Shown: positions 24,972 through 33,800, counted from the first letter of the stretch. The stretch is 64,000 bases of DNA from Solirubrobacter pauli (GCF_003633755.1 NZ_RBIL01000001.1:3023426-3087425); one strand, 5' to 3'. Program-made: numbers and translations. Notes: generated by a model not told the origin, from the letters alone.

Positions 24972-26027
24972 ATGACCGCGAGCGAGCGTGTCAGGGCGGC
25001 CCGCGGCGCCCTGACGATGGTGCAGGCCGAGCCGTTCAACGCCGAGGCACCGCCGGAGGCGTTGACCACCGACATCACCCCTACCGAGCTGCACTACGTG
25101 CGCAGCAACTTCGCGCTCCCGGAGCACGACGGGCTGCTGCACGTCGGCGGGACCGTGGCCAACCCGCTGACCCTGACCCTCGACGACCTGCGTGCGCTGC
25201 CCGCGGTCACCCGCGCGGTGACGCTCGAGTGCGCCGGCAACGGCCGGTTGGGGCAGACACCGCTGCCCGAGGGCGAGCCATGGGGCCGCTACGCGGTCTC
25301 GACCGCCCGCTGGACCGGCGCGCGGCTGTGCGAGGTGCTCGACCGGGCCGGGTGCAGCGCCGACGGCGTGGACGTCCGCTTCCAGGGCGCGGACCATGGT
25401 CCCTACCACCAGCACGAGGACCTGCGCTTCGTCCGCTCGTTGGATCTCGTCCACGCCGCCGACCCGTCCGCCGAGATCCTGATCGCCTACGACATGAACG
25501 GCGAGCCGCTCGACGCCGACCACGGCGCGCCCTTCCGCCTGATCGTGCCGCACTGGTACGGCGTCGCCTCGGTCAAGTGGCTCGAGCGCATCGACGTCAT
25601 CACCACCGACTACGCGGGTGAGTTCCAGGTCGGCCACTACATGTACGAATGGCCTGACCGGCCACACGAGCCGGTCACCGCCATGCGCGTGCGCGCCCGC
25701 ATCACCGACCCCGCCCCCGGCGCCGAGCTGCCCGCGGGCACATGCACGATCCGCGGCAAGGCCTGGTCGGGCACCGGGCCGGTCACCAAGGTGGAGCTGA
25801 GCTTCACCGGCGCCGGCGACTGGCACCCGGCACGCCTGGACATCCGCCAAGAGCCGTACGCGTGGCAGGACTGGTCCTTCGAGTGGACCGTCAGCCGGCC
25901 GGGCCGGTACAGCCTCCGCGCCCGCGCCACCGATGCGGCGGGCAACGTCCAGTCCGAGGTCCCGCCGTGGAACCGGCTCGGCTACGGCAACAACGCCGTC
26001 GAGGTGCAGCACGTCGACATCCGCTGA
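24972..26027 (+). CDS. sulfite oxidase-like molybdopterin enzyme, cytoplasmic
   Basis: A 351-residue protein of the sulfite oxidase family. The molybdenum-ligating cysteine is in VTLECAGNGR (about residue 83); an HWYGVASVKWLERI segment (about 195) and a C-terminal Ig-like dimerisation domain (about 235-350) follow. There is no Tat signal, no heme domain and no membrane anchor, so it should be a soluble cytoplasmic molybdoenzyme; many such homologues do not oxidise sulfite. It follows the crotonase gene after 10 bases (GAGGCGAG as ribosome binding site) and closes the redox operon. It ends 10 bases from the convergent sensor kinase. Confidence 0.92.
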   Translation: MTASERVRAARGALTMVQAEPFNAEAPPEALTTDITPTELHYVRSNFALPEHDGLLHVGGTVANPLTLTLDDLRALPAVTRAVTLECAGNGRLGQTPLPEGEPWGRYAVSTARWTGARLCEVLDRAGCSADGVDVRFQGADHGPYHQHEDLRFVRSLDLVHAADPSAEILIAYDMNGEPLDADHGAPFRLIVPHWYGVASVKWLERIDVITTDYAGEFQVGHYMYEWPDRPHEPVTAMRVRARITDPAPGAELPAGTCTIRGKAWSGTGPVTKVELSFTGAGDWHPARLDIRQEPYAWQDWSFEWTVSRPGRYSLRARATDAAGNVQSEVPPWNRLGYGNNAVEVQHVDIR

Positions 26028-26037
26028 CGGCAGCCGC

Positions 26038-27825
26038 TCAGTGGAGCGGGACCGTGCAGGTGACCCGGGTGCCGTGCGTGGGCTCGGAGTCGATGACGAG
26101 CGACCCTCCGATCGCCTCGATCCGGTCCCGCATGTTGCGCAGCCCACGTCCATCGGCCTCGCCGGTGGTGAATCCGGCTCCGTCGTCGCGGATCTCGCAG
26201 GACAACCACGTTCGTGACTGCGTGAGCGTGATCCAGACGCCCGTGGCCCCGTGCGCGTGCTTGAGCGCGTTCTGCATCGCCTCGACGCAGCTGAAGTAGA
26301 CGGCGCTCTCGATCTCGATCGGGTGGCGCGTGACGCCGTGCGCGCGCACGTGGATCGGCACGGGAGCGTGCGCGGCCAGCGATCGCAGCGCCTCGCTGAT
26401 GCCTCGGTCGGTCAGCAGCGACGGGTAGACGCCGTGGGCGACGGCGCGAAGCTCGTCCAGCGCGGCCTCGGCCTCGCTCCCGAGCTCACGGATCGCTTGC
26501 ACGCCCACAGCCGGGTCGGTCCGGAGCAGATCCTCGGCCACGCCGAGCCGGATCCGCAGTGCGATCAGCCGCTGTTGCGCGCCGTCGTGCAAGTCCCGCT
26601 CGATCCGGACCCGCTCGAGGTCGGCGGCTTCGGCGATCCGGCGGCGAGAGTCCTGCAGCTCGGTCGTGGCGGCGCCGAGCGCGGACGTCAGCCGCTCGCG
26701 GTGCAACGCGGCGACCAGCACGCGCAACACGCCGTCCAACAGCTCGCGGTCGTCGAGCAGCGCTCGATCGTGGATCAGCGTCAGCCCTTCGACGCTGTCC
26801 GCGGTCGTCGCCTGGTCGGGTGCGAGCGGCGGCAGCGTCTCGCCCACGAGCAGCTGAGCCGTCGGGTCGCGCATCGCCCGGGACGTCGCGTCGCGTACCG
26901 CGCGGCGGTCGGTGCTGGAGTGGAGCGCGATCTCCAGCCCGGAAAGCGCCTGTGCGAGCAACGTCCGCCGCCAGATGAGGCCGCCCAAGAAGCCGGCGCA
27001 CACCAGGACGATGCAGAACGTCCACAGCGAGGAGAGCGCGATCACCGTGTCGGCCGCCACGCCGAGCTGGCGCGCGGTGATGTGCGCGTAGTGGCTCAGG
27101 GCGAGCAGCGTCGCCGCGACGAACGCCGGTCCCATGGCGCGCCGTTGGAGCGGTGATGCGGCACGCCAACGGCGGAACATCGACCACAGGAGCCCGAGCC
27201 ACAGCGCTTCGACCAGCCACTCGCGCACGTAGATGACGTCGATCAGCCAGCCGGGCTGCGCATCGAGGAGGAACACCGCGTTCTCCGGGCATTCGGCGGT
27301 GCACGTTCCCCACAACGTCTTGGCTGGGAACGCCTGCACGAGCGGCGCCGTGCCCAGGAACAGCACCACGAGCAGCACGATCGTGAACGTGAGCAGGGCG
27401 CGGTCGAAGCGCCCGGCGATCCGGCCGTCCGGGAACGCCAGCAGCAGATAGACCACGCAGGGGAAGATCAGCCACGTCGACAACCGCCCGATCGTGAAGA
27501 GCACGCTCACCGAGGACTCCGTCAGGGCGGTCAGCGACCAGGCGTAGCCGATGCCGAGCAGGGCGAACCCGAAGGAGGCGTTGATCGGTGCTCGCAGCGC
27601 GTAGAGCCCGACGGCGATCGGCACGCCGACGATCAACAACTCGAGCAGGCCTCTCCCGAAGGCGGCATCGCCAGGAGCGCTGGCGGTGGCCATGGCCACC
27701 GCCGCTGCGCACAGCAGCGCGCCGGACACCGCCAACGGCACGGACGAGCCCCGCGAGGCCACGCCGGCGCGAGCTCGGAACACGCGTTGTTCGACTTCGC
27801 CGACGACCATCGCTGATCGGGCCAT
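26038..27825 (-). CDS. NarL-type sensor histidine kinase with N-terminal membrane domain
   Basis: A 595-residue kinase. About nine hydrophobic segments fill residues 25-290; a GAF-like region (about 300-395) precedes the HisKA_3 dimerisation domain with the phospho-accepting histidine in IERDLHDGAQQR (about 411). The ATPase domain shows its N-box (CVEAMQNALKHA, about 515) and G-boxes (DDGAGF, GRGLRNMRDRIEA). No response regulator adjoins it; the nearest transcription factor is the MalT-like gene beyond the amphi-Trp gene. A GGGGTGA dyad lies just upstream of its start. The ligand is unknown. Confidence 0.93.
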   Translation of the reverse strand: MARSAMVVGEVEQRVFRARAGVASRGSSVPLAVSGALLCAAAVAMATASAPGDAAFGRGLLELLIVGVPIAVGLYALRAPINASFGFALLGIGYAWSLTALTESSVSVLFTIGRLSTWLIFPCVVYLLLAFPDGRIAGRFDRALLTFTIVLLVVLFLGTAPLVQAFPAKTLWGTCTAECPENAVFLLDAQPGWLIDVIYVREWLVEALWLGLLWSMFRRWRAASPLQRRAMGPAFVAATLLALSHYAHITARQLGVAADTVIALSSLWTFCIVLVCAGFLGGLIWRRTLLAQALSGLEIALHSSTDRRAVRDATSRAMRDPTAQLLVGETLPPLAPDQATTADSVEGLTLIHDRALLDDRELLDGVLRVLVAALHRERLTSALGAATTELQDSRRRIAEAADLERVRIERDLHDGAQQRLIALRIRLGVAEDLLRTDPAVGVQAIRELGSEAEAALDELRAVAHGVYPSLLTDRGISEALRSLAAHAPVPIHVRAHGVTRHPIEIESAVYFSCVEAMQNALKHAHGATGVWITLTQSRTWLSCEIRDDGAGFTTGEADGRGLRNMRDRIEAIGGSLVIDSEPTHGTRVTCTVPLH

Positions 27826-27838
27826 CGTCAGCTCGTAG

Positions 27839-27859
27839 GGGGTGAGCGGACTTCACCCC
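27839..27859. promoter_or_regulatory. perfect GGGGTGA-N7-TCACCCC dyad
   Basis: A seven-base perfect inverted repeat with seven-base spacer lies between the amphi-Trp stop and the kinase start on the same strand. It may be a hairpin terminator for the first or an operator for the second; a near copy at 11335-11357 favours a protein-binding site. Confidence 0.35.
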
Positions 27860-27872
27860 GCCCGGGTGAGGA

Positions 27873-28091
27873 TCACCAGCTCAGCTGGATCTCCAGCTCG
27901 GTCTCGTCGTCCTCGACCTCGAGCTCGACCTTCACCTCGATCTGGTCGGGCACCTTCAGCGTGAAGCGCGTGCCGCCGCGCTCGAACTCGACGGCGTTGT
28001 GCCGGCTCAGCGCGTCGGCCAACGCGTGCAACCGCTTCGCCGCCTCCTCGCGCCGGAGCGTCTCCTTGCGCTCGATCTCAAGCAGTTCCAT
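27873..28091 (-). CDS. amphi-Trp domain protein
   Basis: A 72-residue acidic protein starting at the ATG at 28091 (MELLEIERKETLRREEAAKRL). A short helix is followed by amphipathic strands ending in a C-terminal tryptophan; the strand pair VEFERGGTRFTLKVPDQ and VKVELEVEDDETELEIQLSW matches the amphi-Trp domain family. Members are small, of unknown function. A longer open frame upstream overlaps the divergent regulator promoter and is not used. It is divergent from the MalT-like gene. Confidence 0.85.
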   Translation of the reverse strand: MELLEIERKETLRREEAAKRLHALADALSRHNAVEFERGGTRFTLKVPDQIEVKVELEVEDDETELEIQLSW

Positions 28092-28125
28092 GGCGCGCAC
28101 GCTACCCCCGGGAGCGCGCGCGGCC

Positions 28126-28146
28126 GTCACCCGGAACGGATGACGA
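28126..28146. promoter_or_regulatory. 21-base repeat, upstream copy (TCACCC-N5-GGATGA type)
   Basis: This site, beginning GTCACCC and ending GGATGACGA, lies in the divergent region between the amphi-Trp gene and the MalT-like regulator. It matches 30961-30981 at 19 of 21 positions, so the two copies bracket the regulator gene. The halves form an imperfect inverted repeat, as expected for a dimeric DNA-binding protein. Confidence 0.45.
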
Positions 28147-28236
28147 GCGAGCCGCTGGCGCGCGCGTCGAGGAGCCTTTCCGGGAGCTTGCGCGCCCTCG
28201 CTTTGGGGTGTGGGCATCCTCGACGGCGGGTGAGAC

Positions 28237-30978
28237 GTGCGGTGCAATCCGCGTGTGCGCGAATCGGTGCATGCATCCCGTCGCCGGCTGCGCCATCCCT
28301 GCCTCGCCACGCAGCTGGTCGTGCCGCGGCTCCCCGCGGGGATGGTCGACCGGCCGAGGCTGACCGCACGGCTGGAACGCGGACGAGCGGAACCGGTCAC
28401 GCTGGTCTGCGCCCCCGCCGGCAGCGGCAAGACATCGCTGGTGGCGAGCACCGTGCCCGCGTGGCCCGAGCGCGTGGCGTGGGTCTCCTTGGAGCCATCC
28501 GACAACGCACCTGAGCGCTTCTGGAACATCGTGCTGGTCGCACTCGAGCGGGCCGGCGTGGCCCCGCCCGGGTCAGCGCTGGCGGAGCTCGCCGCCCCCT
28601 TGGACCGCTCGGAAGGGGTGTTCGCGCCGCTGCTGGTCAACGCGTTGGCCGAGCTGCCGGAACCGGTGGCGCTCGTGTTCGACGACCTCCAGTACATCCG
28701 CTCACGCCCGTGCCTCGCGCAGCTGTCCTCCCTGCTCGTGCATCTGCCCGGGGCGGTTCGCCTGGTGCTGATCGGGCGCTCCGAGCCGCCGCTGCCACTG
28801 CACCGCCTTCGCCTCAGTGGGCGGCTGGTGGAGATCCGCGGCCGCGACCTCGCGTTCACGGAGGACGAGGCGGCGGCGCTGCTTCAGGCGCATGGGCTCG
28901 ACCTGGGTCCGAAGCTGATCCGCGCGCTGCGCCTGCGCACGGAAGGGTGGTCGGCGGGCCTGCGGTTGGCGGCGCTCGGCCTGCGAGGGCACGCGGACCC
29001 CGAGGCGTTCGTGACGCAGTTCGCCGGAGACGATCGAACGGTGGCGGACTACCTGCTGGCCGAGGTCCTCGACCAGCAGCCTCCGCCGGTGCGGTCGTTC
29101 CTGCTGCGCACCTGCCTGCTCGACACCGTCTGCGGCGAGCTGGCCGACGCGCTCACCGGCGCCGGCGACGGCGCTGACACGCTCGCCGCGCTCGAGCGGT
29201 CGAACGCCTTCATCACCCCGTGCGACGGTCGCGGCGAGTGGTACCGCTTCCACACGCTGTTCGCGCGTGTCCTGCGAACCCGCGCGCACGCCGTGCTCGG
29301 CGACGAGGTGCGCACCTTGCGACGACGCGCCGCCGACTGGTACGCCGCCCACGCGCGCCCCGCCGAGGCGCTCAAGCACGCGGTGCTCGCGGAGGCGTGG
29401 GAAGTGGCCGCCGCGATCGTGGCGACCAACTGGTTCGAGCTGTACACGAGTCCGTACGCTGCCGAGGTCATCGCGTCGATCGCGGCGGTACCGGAGCCGT
29501 GGCGCAGCCAGGATCCCGTGCTGGCCGGCGCACTGGCGTGCGCGGCCCTCGACCGCGGCGACGGCACCGATGCGCACCGCCACCTCGCCGATGCTGAACG
29601 TGCGGCCGCGTCACTTCCCGACGATCACCGCGAGCGCTACCGGGCGACGCTCGCGCTGGCTCGCCTCGCGACCGCCCGGATGGAAGGTCGCTACGAGACC
29701 GCGCTGGAAGCGGCTGACGAGCTGTTGGCCGAGCCGCCCGGCCGCGGACGCGAGCCGAGCCGGGAGCGGCGGGCGCTGGTACGGGCGAGGCTCGGTGAGA
29801 CGGCGGCATGGGCGGAGCGCTTCGACCGCGCCGAGGAGCAGCTGTCACGCGCCATCGCCGAAGCCGACGGCTCCGGCCTCGACCAGCTCGCGATCTCCGC
29901 GAGAGGCGACCTGGCGTACGCGCGCGTGCTCGCCGGCGGCCCCGCGAGTGACCTGCGCTGCGCCGACGACGCGCTCGCGCTGGCCGCTCGCCGCGGCTGG
30001 GTCAACGCCAGCGCCACGGCGTCCGCGCACATCGCGCTGGCCGTCGCCGCCCTGGACGCGTGCCGAGACGAGCCATGCCGTGCCCACCTGGACAACGCGA
30101 CCGTGGCGATCGCCGTCGCCCGGCGTCCGCATCTGGACTTCGCGCTCGCGCACACACGCGCACGGCTGGCGGGCACGCGCGGCCATCCGGTCGAAGGGCT
30201 CCGCGAGCTCGAGGACTGGGAAGCCCGTCACACCGGAGGCTCGACCCTCGTGTCAGAGCGCGTCGGCGCAAGCTGCCTGCGAGCCCGGCTGCACCTCCTC
30301 GCCGGACGGTTGGACGACGCCCGAGCGGCGATCGACCCCGTCCTTCACCACACCACGCCGATCGTGCAGGTCGCCGAAGCATGCCTGCAGCTGGCGGAAG
30401 GGCGCCCGGCACGGGCGCTCGAGACCTTCGGTGCACACCATCAGCACGACGTCCGCCCACTCCCGGTCATCGAGCGCGGGATCCTCGAGGCGGTCGCTCA
30501 CCGGCAGCTCAACGATGCGGGAGCCGCCCGGGTGGCGCTGGACCAGGCGCTCACGCTCTCGGCCCGAACGGGGTGTTGCCGGCCGTTCGTCGACTTCGCC
30601 GGCGTTCACCTGGAGGGACTGCTCCGTGATCAGATCCGCGCGCCGACGCCCCACCACAAGCACGTCATCGGGCTGCTCGGCCTGCTCGCGGGCAACGGGC
30701 GCGACACCACGCCCGTCGCTCCCGTGCTCGAGCCCTTGAGCGACCGGGAGCAGGTGGTCCTGCGCTACCTCCCGACCAACCTGTCGAACCGCGAGATCGC
30801 CGGCGAGCTGTTCCTGACGACCAACACCGTCAAGACGCATCTGCGAAGCATCTACCGCAAGCTGAACGTCGGGCACCGCGGCGAGGCGGTCGCCCGCGCC
30901 CGCGAGCTGCATCTGATCGGCGGCAGCTCGCACCCCGGCCCCCGCGAGCGGTCGGACCGCGTCACCCCGATCGGATGA
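28237..30978 (+). CDS. MalT-like LuxR-family ATPase regulator
   Basis: A 913-residue regulator of the MalT type. After LATQLVVPRLPAGMVDRPRL comes Walker A (CAPAGSGKTSL, about residue 64) and a Walker B-like ALVFDDLQYI (about 148), then a winged-helix region, a long TPR-like helical array, and a C-terminal LuxR HTH (LSDREQVVLRYLPTNLSNREIAGEL...NTVKTHLRSIYRKL, about 835-885). The start is uncertain: GTG at 28237 has GGGTGAG upstream, while GTG at 28267 would place the conserved LATQL motif at the usual distance. The stop falls inside a 21-base repeat also found upstream. Ligand unknown. Confidence 0.92.
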   Translation: MRCNPRVRESVHASRRRLRHPCLATQLVVPRLPAGMVDRPRLTARLERGRAEPVTLVCAPAGSGKTSLVASTVPAWPERVAWVSLEPSDNAPERFWNIVLVALERAGVAPPGSALAELAAPLDRSEGVFAPLLVNALAELPEPVALVFDDLQYIRSRPCLAQLSSLLVHLPGAVRLVLIGRSEPPLPLHRLRLSGRLVEIRGRDLAFTEDEAAALLQAHGLDLGPKLIRALRLRTEGWSAGLRLAALGLRGHADPEAFVTQFAGDDRTVADYLLAEVLDQQPPPVRSFLLRTCLLDTVCGELADALTGAGDGADTLAALERSNAFITPCDGRGEWYRFHTLFARVLRTRAHAVLGDEVRTLRRRAADWYAAHARPAEALKHAVLAEAWEVAAAIVATNWFELYTSPYAAEVIASIAAVPEPWRSQDPVLAGALACAALDRGDGTDAHRHLADAERAAASLPDDHRERYRATLALARLATARMEGRYETALEAADELLAEPPGRGREPSRERRALVRARLGETAAWAERFDRAEEQLSRAIAEADGSGLDQLAISARGDLAYARVLAGGPASDLRCADDALALAARRGWVNASATASAHIALAVAALDACRDEPCRAHLDNATVAIAVARRPHLDFALAHTRARLAGTRGHPVEGLRELEDWEARHTGGSTLVSERVGASCLRARLHLLAGRLDDARAAIDPVLHHTTPIVQVAEACLQLAEGRPARALETFGAHHQHDVRPLPVIERGILEAVAHRQLNDAGAARVALDQALTLSARTGCCRPFVDFAGVHLEGLLRDQIRAPTPHHKHVIGLLGLLAGNGRDTTPVAPVLEPLSDREQVVLRYLPTNLSNREIAGELFLTTNTVKTHLRSIYRKLNVGHRGEAVARARELHLIGGSSHPGPRERSDRVTPIG

Positions 30979-30981
30979 CGA
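30961..30981. promoter_or_regulatory. 21-base repeat, downstream copy
   Basis: Second copy of the site at 28126-28146 (19 of 21 identical; differences are G/C at position 8 and A/T at position 11). It overlaps the regulator stop codon and lies 57 bases before the coiled-coil gene, so it could control that gene. Confidence 0.45.
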
Positions 30982-31038
30982 CCTCCCGTCGCCCGCGCCT
31001 AGATTCCGGGCACCGCGAACACGGAGTGGGACGCACAC

Positions 31039-31809
31039 GTGGAAGATCCCGGTTCTCAGCCGCCGCGCGAACCTGACCGCGACCTCGCCGGCTCGACGAG
31101 CGACGATGCCGCGAGCGCTGCATCCGCCACGCCCAGGAAGCGCCGAAGCGCATGGATCTGGGTCAGCGCCGCGCTGGCGCTGCTCGCCGCCGGTGCGGTC
31201 GCCTGGGCGCTCGTGCTCCGGTCCGACCTCGACAGCGCCGAGCAGGACAACCAGCAGCTGCAGACCCAGGTGGACCAGGCCGCCCAGGCCGGCGCCACCG
31301 CGGCCGACCAGGCCGCGGCGTTGTACAGCGATGTCGCCCAGCAGCTGGACGCCACGAGCGAGGCGCTGACCACCGCCGAGCAGGACGTCGCCGAGGCCAA
31401 GAAGGTCGGCCGGGCCGCCGCCGCGGCCGCCACCGCCGCCACTGCCGCCGCCGTGCGGGCACGCAAGGCGGCCGAGGAGGCGGACGCGGACCTCGCCGAG
31501 GCGAATGAGGAAGCCGAGCAGGCCACCGGCGAAGCCGACCGGGCCCAAGCCGAGGTCGACCAGGCGGAGGCGAAGACCGGCAAAGCCGAAGCGGAGGCCG
31601 ACGAGGCCCACGCCGAGCGCGACAAGGCGGTGGCCGACGCGGAGGTCGCCAAGTCGCGTGCGGCGATCGCCGGCGAGTGCGCGAAGGCGTACGTGTCCGC
31701 GCTCGCCCTGCTGCTCGAGGGAGACCGTGCCAGAGACCAGGTGGCGGCTGTCCGCGATCGCTTCCGCGCGATCACGGCCGACTGCAAGACCGCGCTGAGC
31801 GGGAGCTGA
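31039..31809 (+). CDS. single-pass membrane protein with long alanine-rich coiled coil
   Basis: A 256-residue protein read from GTG. A polar N-terminus (1-35) precedes one membrane segment (about 37-60, WIWVSAALALLAAGAVAWALV), then about 150 residues of Ala/Glu/Asp/Lys/Gln heptads typical of a coiled coil, and a small C-terminal part with two cysteines (GECAKAY, TADCKTA). No family is recognised. The topology puts the coiled coil outside the membrane. It follows the MalT-like gene by 60 bases and may share its control through the intervening repeat. Confidence 0.8.
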   Translation: MEDPGSQPPREPDRDLAGSTSDDAASAASATPRKRRSAWIWVSAALALLAAGAVAWALVLRSDLDSAEQDNQQLQTQVDQAAQAGATAADQAAALYSDVAQQLDATSEALTTAEQDVAEAKKVGRAAAAAATAATAAAVRARKAAEEADADLAEANEEAEQATGEADRAQAEVDQAEAKTGKAEAEADEAHAERDKAVADAEVAKSRAAIAGECAKAYVSALALLLEGDRARDQVAAVRDRFRAITADCKTALSGS

Positions 31810-31866
31810 ACCGCCGCTGCTCGTCCGGCGTTCCGGCCGTTCGTGACGCTGTTGCGTTGCGGACCC

Positions 31867-32688
31867 TCAGGCGCTGAACCCCGTGGCGGCGGAGCGGGAC
31901 TCCCAGCGCCGGATGTCGTCGAGCAGCGCGGCCACGTTCGCGCGGCTGCGGGTGAGCGCGTCGCTGCCGATCACGAGGTGCCGCGGCGGCTGCGGGTCGT
32001 TGACCGCGTCGATGATCAGCTGGGCGACCTTGCGGGGATCGCCCTGCTCGGCGCCGGAGCGGCCGGTCATCGTCGACACGACCGCGCCGACGGTGTCGGC
32101 GTACGCCGCCGGCTGGGCGGACGTGAGGCGGATCGAGGCGTCGGAGAAGAAGTCGGTGCGCAGGGAGCCGGGCTCGACGCTCGTCACGCCCACGCCGAAG
32201 GGGGCGAGCTCGGCGGCGAGGGCTTCCGTGAGCGCGCTGAGGCCCGCCTTGGCGGCGGCGTAGACGCCCGAGCCGCCGAGCGGCGCCAGGCCGGCGATCG
32301 AGGACACGTTGACGATGTGGCCCGCGCCGCGCCCGCGAAGGTGCGGCGCGGCGGCGGCGATCACGCGCCACGGGCCGAGCAGGTTCGTCTGGAGGATCGC
32401 GAGGGCCTCGGCCTCGGACGTCGCCTCGATCGGGCCGAGGAGGCCGAAGCCCGCGTTGTTGACGACGACGTCCAGGCCGCCGGTCAGCTCGACGGCGCGT
32501 GCGACGGCGGCGGGCGTCGCCTCCGGGTCGGTGACGTCGAGCGGCAGGAGCCGGAGACGTTCGTGGGCGAGGTCGGCGGTGCCGGTGCGGGTGGTGCCGA
32601 CGACGGTCGCGCCGGCCGCGAGCAGGGTCCGGGCGAGCTCGCGGCCCAGGCCGCGGGAGATGCCGGTGATCATCCAGGTCGAGTGCAT
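31867..32688 (-). CDS. short-chain dehydrogenase/reductase (SDR)
   Basis: A 273-residue SDR. The ATG at 32688 (MHSTWMITGISRGLGREL) gives the normal short N-terminus; the frame extends 23 codons further but without family similarity. Present are the NAD(P) motif TGISRGLG, NNAG, the catalytic serine strand VNVSSIAG, the YAAAK Tyr/Lys pair (about 148-152), and PGSLRT. Substrate cannot be predicted. It is transcribed away from the XRE regulator gene 98 bases off, a common regulator/target layout. Confidence 0.93.
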   Translation of the reverse strand: MHSTWMITGISRGLGRELARTLLAAGATVVGTTRTGTADLAHERLRLLPLDVTDPEATPAAVARAVELTGGLDVVVNNAGFGLLGPIEATSEAEALAILQTNLLGPWRVIAAAAPHLRGRGAGHIVNVSSIAGLAPLGGSGVYAAAKAGLSALTEALAAELAPFGVGVTSVEPGSLRTDFFSDASIRLTSAQPAAYADTVGAVVSTMTGRSGAEQGDPRKVAQLIIDAVNDPQPPRHLVIGSDALTRSRANVAALLDDIRRWESRSAATGFSA

Positions 32689-32786
32689 GCTCAGCACCGT
32701 CGCCGCACCCGTTCCGGCCGTGAAGATCCGAGCCGAGGGTATGAGTCGCAGGGACACCGTCGCCGGTGCGCGAGGATCTAGCCTCG

Positions 32787-33641
32787 ATGGCGATGGGCCC
32801 CCTCGCCGAGTTCCTCCGCGCGCGCCGTGAGCAGGTCCTGCCGCTCGAGGTCGGGTTGGCGGACAGCGGGCGCCGGCGCGTGCCGGGCCTGCGGCGGGAG
32901 GAGGTGGCGCTGCTCGCGGGGATCAGCGTCGCGTACTACGTGCGGCTGGAGCAGGGGCACGACCGGCGTCCGTCCGGGTCCGTGGTGGAAGCGCTGGCGT
33001 CGGCGCTCGCACTCGACGAGGAGGGACGGCATCACCTGCACGCGCTCGTCGCCGCCACGGTCCCGGCGGCACCGCCGCGAGGATCGGCCGCCGAACGGGT
33101 CCGGCCGGAGCTGGCGCGGCTGCTCGACCGGCACATCGACGCCCCCGCGCTGATCCTCGGGGCGCGCCAGGACGTGCTGGTGGCGAACACGCTCGCGCGC
33201 ACGTTGCTGCCCTCGTTCGCCGTCGACCGCAACGTGGTCCGGGACGCGTTCCTGGATCCCGCCACGCGCGAGGTCTACTCGGACCTGGCCGAGGTGCAGC
33301 GCACGTTCGTGGCGGCGTTGCGCGCCGCGGCGGCGGCGCATCCACACGACGAGCGCTTCGCGGCGCTCGTCGGCGAGCTGTCCCTGGCCAGCCCGGCGTT
33401 CCAGAAGCTGTGGGCGAAGCACGAGGCGAGACGCAAGCGCGACGGCCGCAAGCGCTTCGCGCATCCGGACGTCGGCGAGCTCGTGCTCGACCACGACGCC
33501 TTCGTGGTCGAGGCCGCGCCGCACCAGCGGCTGATCGTGTTCCACGCCGACCCGGCGACCCGGGACGGCGAACGGCTCGCGCTGCTACGCGCGCTCGCCG
33601 CGACGGCGCTCGGAGCGCGCGGCGCGTCTCGCGTCGGCTGA
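32787..33641 (+). CDS. XRE-family regulator with MmyB-like ligand domain
   Basis: A 284-residue regulator. The N-terminal helix-turn-helix (LAEFLRARREQV...VPGLRREEVALLAGISVAYYVRLEQGHD, residues 5-60) is followed by the MmyB-type ligand-binding domain (about 95-270), recognisable by APALILGARQDVLVANTLARTLL and the late FAHPDVGELVLDHDAF. Members bind fatty-acid-like ligands and usually repress a divergent oxidoreductase gene, here the SDR. Start: ATG at 32787 or 32793; a GTG at 32766 is also in frame but less likely. Confidence 0.92.
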   Translation: MAMGPLAEFLRARREQVLPLEVGLADSGRRRVPGLRREEVALLAGISVAYYVRLEQGHDRRPSGSVVEALASALALDEEGRHHLHALVAATVPAAPPRGSAAERVRPELARLLDRHIDAPALILGARQDVLVANTLARTLLPSFAVDRNVVRDAFLDPATREVYSDLAEVQRTFVAALRAAAAAHPHDERFAALVGELSLASPAFQKLWAKHEARRKRDGRKRFAHPDVGELVLDHDAFVVEAAPHQRLIVFHADPATRDGERLALLRALAATALGARGASRVG

Positions 33642-33782
33642 CGGCGATTCCACGCGGCGCACCGGCGCGGACTGCTCGAGCAGCCACTGGTTGATGACGG
33701 CCTGGTCGGAGCGCCGGCGCACGCGGGCGGACGCGGTCGGGCGGGAGGAGCGGCGGGGAGTGGGGGAGGAAAGAGCGGTCAA
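33585..33782 (-). CDS. possible small protein divergent from the TetR gene
   Basis: A 65-codon frame from TTG at 33782 to a stop inside the 3' end of the XRE gene. Most of it lies in otherwise empty sequence, its third positions are strongly G/C, and the middle (SDQAVINQWLLEQSAPVRRV) looks protein-like, but the start codon is weak and no ribosome binding site or family is seen. Its start lies just beyond the triple TetR-type operator, so it could be a divergently controlled gene or a gene remnant. Confidence 0.2.
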   Translation of the reverse strand: MTALSSPTPRRSSRPTASARVRRRSDQAVINQWLLEQSAPVRRVESPSADARRAARSERRRGERA

Positions 33783-33800
33783 GCGGGTCCTTTGCAGAGT

